Below are positions 1 through 7,800 of a stretch of 64,000 bases of DNA, piece after piece; the stretch's first letter is position 1; every line of letters starts with the position of its first letter. The position numbers were made by a program, and so were the translations under genes. The notes under the pieces were generated by a model, which saw nothing but the letters and a program-made list of their open reading frames with translations, was not told the origin of the DNA and ran no database searches. This DNA comes from Paraburkholderia sp. BCC1884 (GTDB taxonomy: Bacteria; Pseudomonadota; Gammaproteobacteria; Burkholderiales; Burkholderiaceae): positions 705,319 to 769,318 of the forward strand of contig NZ_CAAJGL010000079.1 of assembly GCF_900996225.1 (NCBI RefSeq), in the 5' to 3' direction.

Positions 1-25
1 CTCAAGGCCGTAGTTCGGCACGACA

Positions 26-406
26 TCAATGCCGCACTTTGCCGCTCAAGGCTGCAAGAATTTCCGGCATGGGTGCCGGCTTGACGAAATGATGGTCGAA
101 GCCGGACCTCAGCGAAGCAGTCTTTTCGTCGGCGCGCTCGAGGCCGCTGACGGCGACCAGCATCGGCTCCGGCACGTCGGCCACGTAACGGATGCGCCGC
201 GCAACCGCGCGTCCGTCGAGGCGCGGCATCTCGACATCGAGCAAGGCCGCCGCCGGGTGCCACGCGCAATACTGCGCGAGCGCGTCGAGTCCGTTGCCTG
301 CCGTGCGCACGTCGAAACCGTGGGCGCTGAAGAACAGCGCGTAGGCGGCTAGCAGATCGGCGTCGTCGTCGGCGATTAGCAGGCGTGCTGCTTCGAAATG
401 TGGCAT
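26..406 (-). CDS. Stand-alone response regulator receiver domain (CheY-like)
   Basis: This 126-residue protein is a single receiver domain with no output domain. It has the acidic pair in ADDDADLL near the N-terminus, the phospho-acceptor Asp in LLDVEMPRLDG and the conserved Lys in FVKPAP near the C-terminus. I chose ATG at 406 because a purine-rich ribosome site (AGGGGGAG) lies just upstream; the longer open frame overlaps the preceding gene. It follows cobA on the same strand with a 76-base gap, so it may be co-transcribed. It has no ANTAR domain, so it is not the NasT/NasR antiterminator that the leaders upstream of cobA and nirB would need. Its partner kinase is not in the window. Confidence 0.85.
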   Translation of the reverse strand: MPHFEAARLLIADDDADLLAAYALFFSAHGFDVRTAGNGLDALAQYCAWHPAAALLDVEMPRLDGRAVARRIRYVADVPEPMLVAVSGLERADEKTASLRSGFDHHFVKPAPMPEILAALSGKVRH

Positions 407-482
407 CCCGCTCCCCCTGGTTGTGTTCCTGATGGTGAGCAATTTGAGGTCCCGATAAAACCCAGCCTCAATATTTCGCGTG

Positions 483-1250
483 TCAGGCCGCCTGTGCAAT
501 CCGCTCGCGTGCCAAGGTTGCGCCGGCTTGCCCGACAGCCTCGCCAATCGCGCCGCCGACCAGAATCACCGCCGGACTGCCGAAACCCGCGCGCGTCGCC
601 TCGGCGGCGAGCCGATCGAGGCGCGTGACCAGTCTTCGTTCATCGACCCCGCCGGCCCATTGCACGACGGCCGCTGGCGTGTCGGCGGGCAAGCTCGCCA
701 GCAAGGCCGTGGCGATCTGCTCGATGCGCCGCATCCCCATATAGATAGCCAATGTCATGCGGGTGGCGGCCAACGCGGCCCAGTTCGGCTCGCCATGATC
801 CTCCGTATGGGCGGTGACAAAACTCACACCGTTGCAATGACGGCGGTGAGTCAGTGAAATGCCGAGTCCCGCGGCAGCTGCAAACCCGGACGAAATGCCA
901 TTGACGATCTCCACTTCGATACCGGCGTCGCGCAAAGCCGTCAGTTCTTCACCCGCGCGTCCGAACAGCAAGGCCTCGCCGCCCTTGACCCGCACCACGT
1001 GCAGCCCTTTGAGCGCGTAACGTCGCATCAGGCGCTCGATAAACGCCTGAGGTGTCGAGCGGCAACCGCCGCGTTTGCCGACGCGAATCACGCGCGCGCG
1101 TGGGGCGAGCGTCACGATGTCGGGGTTCGCGAGGTCGTCGAGCAGCACCACGTCAGCGGCCGCCAGCACTTTTGCGGCCTTCAGCGTGAGCAGATCGAGC
1201 TCGCCGGGGCCGGCGCTCAATAGCGTGACCTTGCCGGTGTTCGTCTTCAT
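483..1250 (-). CDS. cobA: Uroporphyrinogen-III C-methyltransferase (SUMT)
   Basis: This enzyme methylates uroporphyrinogen III with two S-adenosylmethionine molecules to give precorrin-2, the branch point to siroheme and cobalamin. The 255-residue product has the tetrapyrrole methylase motifs: GPGELDLLTLKA at the N-terminus, VRVKGGEALLFGRAGEE in the middle and the glycine-rich GISSGFAAAAGLG. It is a single-domain CobA, not the CysG fusion. ATG at 1250 is preferred over the upstream in-frame start because AAAGGA lies 5-10 bases before it. It is divergent from nirB, and siroheme is the cofactor of NirB, so joint control makes sense. A sigma-54 promoter and an attenuator-type leader lie upstream on the same strand. 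Confidence 0.93.
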   Translation of the reverse strand: MKTNTGKVTLLSAGPGELDLLTLKAAKVLAAADVVLLDDLANPDIVTLAPRARVIRVGKRGGCRSTPQAFIERLMRRYALKGLHVVRVKGGEALLFGRAGEELTALRDAGIEVEIVNGISSGFAAAAGLGISLTHRRHCNGVSFVTAHTEDHGEPNWAALAATRMTLAIYMGMRRIEQIATALLASLPADTPAAVVQWAGGVDERRLVTRLDRLAAEATRAGFGSPAVILVGGAIGEAVGQAGATLARERIAQAA

Positions 1251-1310
1251 CGCAGTGTCCTTTGCCTTGGTGTTGACCGATGCAAATCGATGCATCGACG
1301 TCCAATAAAA

Positions 1311-1349
1311 AACGGCGTCCGCTCGTGAAGCTCACGAGGGGACGCCGTT
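1311..1349 (-). terminator. Intrinsic terminator in the cobA leader (attenuator)
   Basis: On the minus strand AACGGCGTCC (1349-1340) pairs perfectly with GGACGCCGTT (1320-1311). An inner perfect 7-bp stem (1338-1332 with 1328-1322) sits inside it, and six T residues follow (1312-1307). It sits about 57 bases before the cobA start, inside the leader, so it would stop transcription unless relieved. Its 5' arm is shared with hairpin P2 of the leader. Confidence 0.85.
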
Positions 1350-1404
1350 GTCCGTGTACTGCCTGGTCGATTCGTCGTGTTACGTCACCGCGTTGTGACG
1401 CAAC
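1340..1404 (-). promoter_or_regulatory. ANTAR-type two-hairpin antiterminator leader of cobA
   Basis: Reading the minus strand, P1 is a 10-bp stem (GTTGCGTCAC with GTGACGTAAC, one G-T pair) closing the hexaloop AACGCG (1404-1379). P2 is GGAC-AACGGC-GTCC (1353-1340). Both loops have A at position 1 and G at position 4, the signature of RNA targets of ANTAR proteins such as NasR and NasT. P2 uses the same bases as the 5' arm of the terminator at 1311-1349, so the two folds exclude each other. The regulator itself is not in the window. The motif is seen directly; its function is inferred. Confidence 0.8.
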
Positions 1405-1422
1405 CTGATTCCCACGTATCGA

Positions 1423-1439
1423 TGCAAGGTCCACGCCAA
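1423..1439 (-). promoter_or_regulatory. Sigma-54 promoter for cobA
   Basis: The minus strand reads TTGGCGTGGACCTTGCA, with GG at -24 (1437-1436) and GC at -12 (1425-1424) separated by exactly 10 bases. This fits the sigma-54 consensus YTGGCAC-N5-TTGCA. Transcription would start near 1412, eight bases before the P1 hairpin. Confidence 0.8.
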
Positions 1440-1539
1440 CCCGCGACGCGGTGTGCCTATTTCCACGTTCTGTCTGCTGGCGCGCTGAAAGAAGCCAGCC
1501 GAACGCGCATCCATTGCGGCGCTCACGCTATTCCTTTTC

Positions 1540-1576
1540 GCACGCACGTAGTGCTGCGTTGCACTATGCCTGTGCC
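1540..1576. promoter_or_regulatory. Tandem NtrC-like enhancer sites
   Basis: Two dyads of the form GCAC-N7-GTGC lie at 1540-1554 and 1561-1575; the second is preceded by T, giving TGCAC. This is the core of the NtrC consensus TGCAC-N7-GTGCA. Their centres are 21 bp apart, two helical turns. The pair is centred at about 1557, about 145 bases from each predicted sigma-54 start (1412 and 1703), so it could serve both promoters. NtrC binding is inferred. Confidence 0.6.
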
Positions 1577-1675
1577 TGCGTGCATCGAAACAAGCCGCGC
1601 GAGTGTCGCTTCGTGCGGCTGCTCCATTCGTCGCAAAGCACCGTGATACGGCATTTCAGACGGTAATTCATGAGA

Positions 1676-1692
1676 TTGGCATAGGCCTTGCA
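1676..1692 (+). promoter_or_regulatory. Sigma-54 promoter for the nirB operon
   Basis: TTGGCATAGGCCTTGCA has GG (1678-1679) and GC (1690-1691) with 10 bases between, matching the sigma-54 -24/-12 pattern. It nearly mirrors the cobA promoter on the other strand. The predicted start, near 1703, coincides with the base of the first leader hairpin. The -12 region also lies within a perfect inverted repeat TAGGCCTT-gcat-AAGGCCTA (1682-1701). Confidence 0.8.
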
Positions 1693-1703
1693 TAAGGCCT
1701 ACC

Positions 1704-1783
1704 CGTCGGATCAACGTGGATCCGGTGCGGGTGCAACACAAAGCACTCGCCGAAGTACAGATCAGGACAACGGCGTCCCCTGA
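1704..1783 (+). promoter_or_regulatory. ANTAR-type two-hairpin antiterminator leader of nirB
   Basis: P1 is CGGATC-AACGTG-GATCCG (1707-1724), extendable by wobble pairs to 1704-1727. P2 is GGAC-AACGGC-GTCC (1765-1778), extendable by TCA/TGA across a two-base bulge (1762-1783). Both hexaloops carry A1 and G4, as in known ANTAR targets. Between them lies a further 8-bp hairpin (1727-1750) with an 8-base loop. P2 overlaps the 5' arm of the terminator at 1769-1820, so binding of an ANTAR protein to P1-P2 would allow read-through into nirB. Confidence 0.82.
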
Positions 1784-1820
1784 ATCCAGTCATCGACTGG
1801 CTTCGCGGGACGCCGTTTTT
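1769..1820 (+). terminator. Intrinsic terminator in the nirB leader (attenuator)
   Basis: AACGGCGTCCC (1769-1779) pairs perfectly with GGGACGCCGTT (1807-1817). An inner stem CCAGTC/GACTGG (1786-1800) lies inside it, and a T run follows (1816-1820, then ATTT). It lies 75 bases before the nirB start and has the same outer stem sequence as the cobA attenuator. Confidence 0.87.
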
Positions 1821-1894
1821 ATTTCCGGAATCGCTTTCGCCCGATGCCCCACGGCGGCGGCGTTCGAAGCCCAGCACACTGAGGAACCGCGGTC

Positions 1895-4435
1895 ATGAAA
1901 ATCATCGTTATCGGTCACGGGATGGTCGGCCACAAACTGGTGGAATGCCTGGCGCAGGACGCCGCGCACGGCCTCGACATCACCGTGCTGTGCGAAGAAT
2001 CGCGACCGGCCTACGACCGCGTGCATCTGTCGGAATTTTTCGCGGGCAAGACCGCCGCTGATCTCTCGCTCGTCGAACCGGGTTTCTTCGAACGTCAGAA
2101 CGTGCTGCTCAAGCTCAATGCAAAGGCCGTGTCGATCGATCGCGAGGCGCGCATCGTGACCGTGTCGACCGGCGAGACCCTGCCGTACGACAAGCTGGTG
2201 TTCGCCACCGGTTCCTTTCCGTTCGTGCCGCCCGTGCAGGGCCGCGAACGCGCCGATTGTTTCGTGTACCGAACCATCGACGACCTCGAAGCGATGCAGG
2301 AATGTGGCGCGCGCTCGAAGACGGGCACGGTGGTAGGCGGCGGCCTGCTCGGTCTCGAATGCGCGAAGGCGTTGCGCGACATGGGGCTGCAAACCAGCGT
2401 GGTCGAATTCGCGCCGCGCCTGATGGCCGTTCAGGTGGACGAGGGCGGTGGCCGCGTGTTGCGCACGAAGATCGAAGAGCTGGGCGTAAGCGTGCACACA
2501 CAGAAAAACACCACGGCGATCGTCGACGGCGAAGCGGGTACGCACCGTATGCAGTTCGCGGACGGCAGTCACCTCGACACCGACATGATCGTGTTCTCCG
2601 CGGGCATCCGTCCGCGTGACGACCTCGCGCGCGAAAGCGGCCTGACGCTCGGCGCGCGTGGCGGCATCGTGATCGACAACGCTTGCCGCACGAGCGACCC
2701 GCACATCTACGCGATCGGCGAGTGCGCGCTGTGGAACGGTCAACTGTTCGGTCTGGTTGCACCCGGCTACGAGATGGCGCGCGCGGTGGCGAAGCAGTTG
2801 TTCGGCGATCCGGCGGAATTCGCCGGTGCCGACATGAGCACCAAACTCAAGCTGATGGGCGTGGACGTGGCGAGCATCGGCGACGCGCATGGCAACACGC
2901 CGGGCAGCCGCGCCTATCAGTTCAGCGACGAACGCAAGCAGGTCTACAAAAAGCTGGTGGTGTCCGAATGCGGCAAGTATCTGCTCGGCGGCGTGATGGT
3001 CGGCGACGCGAGCGAATACGGCACGCTGCTGCAGATGATGCTCAACCGCATCGAACTGCCGGAAGCGCCGGAGTTTCTGATCCTGCCGCAAGCCGACGGC
3101 AACGCAAAACCCGCGCTCGGCATCGAAGCCTTGCCCGCGAGCGCGCAAATCTGTTCCTGCAACAACGTCTCGAAGGGCGAGCTGTGCGCGGCGGTGTGCG
3201 CGGGCGCGACCGACATCGGCGCGCTCAAATGCGCGACCAGCGCAGGAACCTCGTGCGGCGGCTGCGTGCCGCTCGTCACGCAGGTGATGAAGGCCGAGAT
3301 GAAAAAGCAGGGCCTTGCGGTCAACAACCATGTTTGCGAGCACTTTCCGTATTCGCGTCAGGAGTTGTATCACCTGGTGCGCGTGGAAGGCGTGCGCAGC
3401 TTCCCCGAACTGCTCGCCAGACACGGTCACGGCCTCGGCTGCGATATCTGCAAGCCGGTGGCGGCGAGCATTCTCGCCTCGTGCTGGAACGAATTCGTGT
3501 TGAAGAAAGAGCATGCCTCGCTGCAGGACACCAACGATTACTACCTCGCCAATATCCAGCGCGACGGCACGTATTCCGTCGTGCCGCGCATGGCAGGCGG
3601 CGAGGTGACGCCGGACGGTTTGATCGCCGTGGGCCAGGTCGCGAAGAAATACGGTCTCTATACCAAGATCACCGGCGGTCAGCGCGTCGATCTGTTTGGC
3701 GCGCGCGTCGAGCAACTGCCGTTCATCTGGGAAGAACTGATCGCGGCCGGTTTCGAATCCGGCCATGCGTACGGCAAGTCGCTGCGCACGGTGAAATCGT
3801 GCGTCGGCTCGACATGGTGCCGCTACGGCGTCGGCGATTCGGTGGGTCTCGCGGTGGAGATCGAGAACCGCTACAAGGGTCTGCGCACGCCGCACAAGAT
3901 CAAGTTCGGCGTGTCGGGCTGCACACGCGAGTGCGCCGAAGCGCAGGGCAAGGACGTCGGCATCATCGCTACCGAAAAAGGCTGGAACCTCTACGTCTGC
4001 GGCAATGGCGGGATGAAACCGCGTCACGCCGAACTGCTCGCGTCGGACCTCGATAAGGAAACGCTGGTGCGTTATATCGACCGCTTCCTGATGTTCTACG
4101 TGCGCACGGCCGACCGTTTGCAGCGCACCAGCGTGTGGCGCGACAACCTCGAAGGCGGGCTTCAGTACCTGATCGACGTGGTCGTGAACGATCGCCTGGG
4201 TGTGGCCGCCGAACTCGAAACGGAACTGCAGCATGTGGTCGACACCTACGAGTGTGAATGGAAGAAAGCCGTCACCGATCCCGAAACACGCAAGCGCTTC
4301 CGCCATTTCGTCAACAGCGGCGAGGCCGATAGCAATGTGAGCTTTGTCGAGGAGCGCGGGCAGATTCGCCCGGCGACAGCCGCCGAGCGCCAATCGAGAC
4401 TCATCGCGATTCCGGTCGTGGTCGAGACCGTTTAG
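1895..4435 (+). CDS. nirB: Assimilatory nitrite reductase, large subunit
   Basis: NirB reduces nitrite to ammonium with NAD(P)H. The 846-residue protein has an N-terminal FAD/NAD(P) disulfide-oxidoreductase-type module (about 1-400; GTVVGGGLLGLE) and a BFD-like [2Fe-2S] domain starting with Cys420 and Cys422 and ending in CGGC. The C-terminal siroheme/[4Fe-4S] nitrite reductase domain has C636-x5-C642 (CVGSTWC) and C676-x3-C680 (CTREC). Length and order match the family. ATG at 1895 follows GAGGAA. It heads an apparent operon with nirD and the fused nitrate reductase. Expression is likely gated by the sigma-54 promoter and the attenuator in its leader. Confidence 0.96.
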   Translation: MKIIVIGHGMVGHKLVECLAQDAAHGLDITVLCEESRPAYDRVHLSEFFAGKTAADLSLVEPGFFERQNVLLKLNAKAVSIDREARIVTVSTGETLPYDKLVFATGSFPFVPPVQGRERADCFVYRTIDDLEAMQECGARSKTGTVVGGGLLGLECAKALRDMGLQTSVVEFAPRLMAVQVDEGGGRVLRTKIEELGVSVHTQKNTTAIVDGEAGTHRMQFADGSHLDTDMIVFSAGIRPRDDLARESGLTLGARGGIVIDNACRTSDPHIYAIGECALWNGQLFGLVAPGYEMARAVAKQLFGDPAEFAGADMSTKLKLMGVDVASIGDAHGNTPGSRAYQFSDERKQVYKKLVVSECGKYLLGGVMVGDASEYGTLLQMMLNRIELPEAPEFLILPQADGNAKPALGIEALPASAQICSCNNVSKGELCAAVCAGATDIGALKCATSAGTSCGGCVPLVTQVMKAEMKKQGLAVNNHVCEHFPYSRQELYHLVRVEGVRSFPELLARHGHGLGCDICKPVAASILASCWNEFVLKKEHASLQDTNDYYLANIQRDGTYSVVPRMAGGEVTPDGLIAVGQVAKKYGLYTKITGGQRVDLFGARVEQLPFIWEELIAAGFESGHAYGKSLRTVKSCVGSTWCRYGVGDSVGLAVEIENRYKGLRTPHKIKFGVSGCTRECAEAQGKDVGIIATEKGWNLYVCGNGGMKPRHAELLASDLDKETLVRYIDRFLMFYVRTADRLQRTSVWRDNLEGGLQYLIDVVVNDRLGVAAELETELQHVVDTYECEWKKAVTDPETRKRFRHFVNSGEADSNVSFVEERGQIRPATAAERQSRLIAIPVVVETV

Positions 4436-4483
4436 TTTTTCACGCCACGCCACGCCGTGTGTCATTTACCGAGGACTTCCGCC

Positions 4484-4837
4484 ATGAACAACGACCGCTT
4501 GCCGCACGACTGGACAGCCATTTGCCCGCTCGACGAAATCGTCCCCAACACGGGCGTCTGCGCGCTCGTCAACGGCGAACAGGTCGCGGTTTTTCATGTG
4601 GACAAGGGCGACGCGCCGGCGGCCGTGTATGCGATCGGCAATTTCGATCCGGGCTCGCAGGCCGCCGTGCTCTCGCGCGGGCTGATCGGCAGCCTCGGTG
4701 AACGCGTCGTGGTCGCCTCGCCGATCTACAAGCATCACTTCGATCTGCGTACCGGCGAATGCCTCGAGACACCGGCGTATTCCGTCAGCGCGTTTGCCGC
4801 GCGGGTGGAAAACGGCCAGGTGTGGGTCGCGGTTTAA
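4484..4837 (+). CDS. nirD: Nitrite reductase, small subunit (NirD)
   Basis: This 117-residue protein is a Rieske-fold small subunit that partners NirB. It lies 48 bases after nirB, and ATG at 4484 has GAGGA upstream. The two Rieske ligand motifs (C-x-H and C-x2-H) are absent: the positions read NFDPGS and PIYKHHFDL. It should therefore not carry a [2Fe-2S] cluster, which is usual for NirD and suggests a structural role. Confidence 0.93.
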   Translation: MNNDRLPHDWTAICPLDEIVPNTGVCALVNGEQVAVFHVDKGDAPAAVYAIGNFDPGSQAAVLSRGLIGSLGERVVVASPIYKHHFDLRTGECLETPAYSVSAFAARVENGQVWVAV

Positions 4838-4854
4838 CGCGCTGGTTGCCCGAC

Positions 4855-7800
4855 ATGTCCCCGTCTACCGTGAAAACCGTGTGCCCCTACTGCGGCGTCG
4901 GCTGCGGCATGGTGCTGCACGTCGAAGACGGGCAGGTGGTGAAGATCGCCGGCGACAAGGAGCACCCGGCCAACTTCGGGCGCTTGTGCACGAAAGGGCA
5001 GTCGGCGCACGTCGCGTTGCGCAAGTCCGGACGTCTCGAAGACGCGTTCGTGCGCCATGCGCGCGGCCAGGACCCCGTGCCCCTGCCGATGGCGCAGGCG
5101 ATCAGCACGACGGCCGCGCGTTTGCGCGGTCTGCTCGACCAGCATGGACCGGACGCCTTGTCGTTCTACGTCTCCGGGCAGATGTCGATCGAGGCGCAGT
5201 ACCTCGTCAACAAACTCGCCAAGGGTTTTGTCGGCACCAATAACATCGAATCGAATTCGCGCCTGTGCATGGCGAGTGCGGGCAGCGGCTACAAACTCTC
5301 GCTCGGTGCGGACGGGCCGCCAGGGTCGTACGAAGACATCGATCACGCCGACCTGTTCTTCGTGATCGGCGCGAATATGGCCGACTGTCACCCGATTCTG
5401 TTCCTGCGCATGATGGATCGTGTCAAGGCGGGCGCAAAGCTGATCGTGGTCGATCCGCGCCGCAATACGACGGCGGAGAAGGCCGATCTGTTCCTGCAGA
5501 TCAAACCGGGCACCGATCTCGCGTTGCTCAACGGCCTCCTGCATCTGCTGCACGAAAACGGCCAGACGGATAGCAATTTCATCGCCGAAGCCACCGAAGG
5601 CTGGGACGCGATGCCTGCCTTCCTCGCGGACTATACGCCCGGGAAAGTCGCGCAGATCACCGGCCTTTCCGTGGATGAGATTCGCCGCGCCGCGCAGATG
5701 ATCGGCGCCGCAAAGGAATGGATCAGCTGCTGGACCATGGGTCTGAATCAAAGCACGCATGGCACGTGGCACACCAACGCGATCTGCAATCTGCATCTGG
5801 CGACGGGCAAGATCTGCCGCCGCGGCAGCGGCCCGTTTTCGCTGACCGGTCAGCCCAATGCGATGGGCGGACGCGAAATGGGCTACATGGGGCCCGGTTT
5901 GCCGGGTCAACGTTCCGTGCTGGTCGAAGAAGATCGCGCCTTCGTCGAGACCCGCTGGGGCATTCCGGCGGGCACGCTGAAGCCCGACGCCGGCAACGGC
6001 ACGATCGACATGTTCACGCGCATGGCCGCGGGCGAGATCAAGGCGTGCTGGATCATCTGCACGAACCCGGTGGCGAGCGTGGCGAATCGTCAGAACGCAA
6101 TGGCGGGGCTGAGCGCGGCCGAACTGGTGATTGCGCAGGACGCTTTTCTCGACACCGAGACCAACCGCTATGCCGACGTCTTGCTGCCCGGCGCGCTGTG
6201 GGCCGAAGCGGAAGGCGTGATGATCAACTCCGAGCGCAATCTGACGCTGATGCAAAAGGGCGTCGAGCCGCCCGGCGCCGCGTTGCCCGACTGGCAGATC
6301 ATTGCGCGCGTCGCGTGTGAAATGGGCTTCGCCGAGGCGTTCAGTTATGCGAGCGCCGAGGAAGTGTTCGAGGAAATCACGGGCTTCTCGAACCCCAGGA
6401 CCGGTTACGACTTACGCGGCGCGAGCCATCGCCGTCTGCGCAATACGCCGTTGCAATGGCCGCTTGCGAGTGACGCCGGCGCCGATCGCAACCCGGTGCG
6501 TTATCTCAACGACGGCGTGAGTCAGACGTTGAAGACCTTGCCCGACGGCACGCGTCCACGGCTCCTTTTCCCGACGGCAAGCGGACGCGCCACTTTTTTC
6601 GCGCGGGCTTATGCGGCTCCCGCCGAATTGCCCGACCGTGAGTTTCCGATCGTCCTGAACACGGGCCGCCTGCAGCATCAATGGCACACGATGACCAAGA
6701 CCGGCAAGGTCGCGATGCTCAACAAGCTGAATCCGGGGCCGTTCGTCGAGATTCATCCCGAAGACGCGGCCACGCTCGGCATCAAGCCGAAAGACCCTGT
6801 CGAGATCCGTTCACGCCGTGGCCGCGCGGTGCTGCCCGCTGTCGTGACCGAACGCGTGAGCGCGGGCAACTGCTTCGCGCCGATGCACTGGAACGACGTA
6901 TTCGGCGACGACCTGTGCATCAACGCGGTGACGAGCGACGCCATCGATCCGGTTTCGCAGCAACCCGAACTCAAGTTCTGCGCAGTAGCGCTGAGCCTGA
7001 TTCGTGTCGACGTCGTCGAACCGGTTTCACACGGCGACGATGCGACGCTCACTGACGCAACCGCGAGTGCCGCGAGTGCCGCGTCAGCGAACATCATCAC
7101 GGCGAGCGCCGAGGAGCCGACCATGCCGCGTATCGACGCACTCACGACGCTTCTGCAATTGCCATCGACGCCCGCGCCTTCTTTCGCGGATGCGCAGCGT
7201 ACCTATCTGGCCGGTTTCGTCAGCGGCTTGCGTTCCGCGGAGTCGCAGGGAATCGAGGGCGTCCCGATGCTGCCGCCGCACGCACCGTTCGACACGACGA
7301 ATCGGCTCTACGTGGACGGTTTGCTGGCGGGTCTGTACAGCCGTGGCGGGAAGCTCGCGGCGACGGCGGCCGGCCCGCTGACCGCGGCCGAGCCCGTGCA
7401 GGCGTCTGGCGTGCGCATCGTGCGCGCGCGGCCCAAGGTGACCTTGCTGTGGGCGTCGCAAACCGGCAACACCGAATCGCTCACGGAACGCTATGCCACG
7501 CGGTTGATGGAGTCGGGCTTCGAAATCCGCACCTCGTGCATGTCGGACTATCCGGCCGCATCGCTCGTCAAAGCGCAATACGTGTTGCTGATGTCGAGCA
7601 CGTTCGGTGACGGCGATCCGCCGGACAACGCACAAAGTTTCTGGACTGAATTGAACACGGAGAACGCACCGCGTCTGGAGGGCGTGCGGTTCGCGGTGCT
7701 CGCGCTGGGCGACCGCAATTACGATCAGTTCTGCGGCCACGGTCGCCGCCTCGACGAGCGACTCGCCACGCAGGGCGCGTTGCGTCTGATGGAGCGCGTC

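Noticed and set aside
1727..1750. Hairpin GCGGGTGC/GCACTCGC considered as the P2 element of the nirB leader
   Set aside because: It has an 8-base loop without G at position 4; the GGAC-AACGGC-GTCC hairpin fits better and occurs in both leaders.
1790..4465. 891-residue open frame antisense to nirB
   Set aside because: It mirrors the GC-skewed codon pattern of nirB, is rich in His/Arg/Ala and has no domain; nirB is certain on the other strand.
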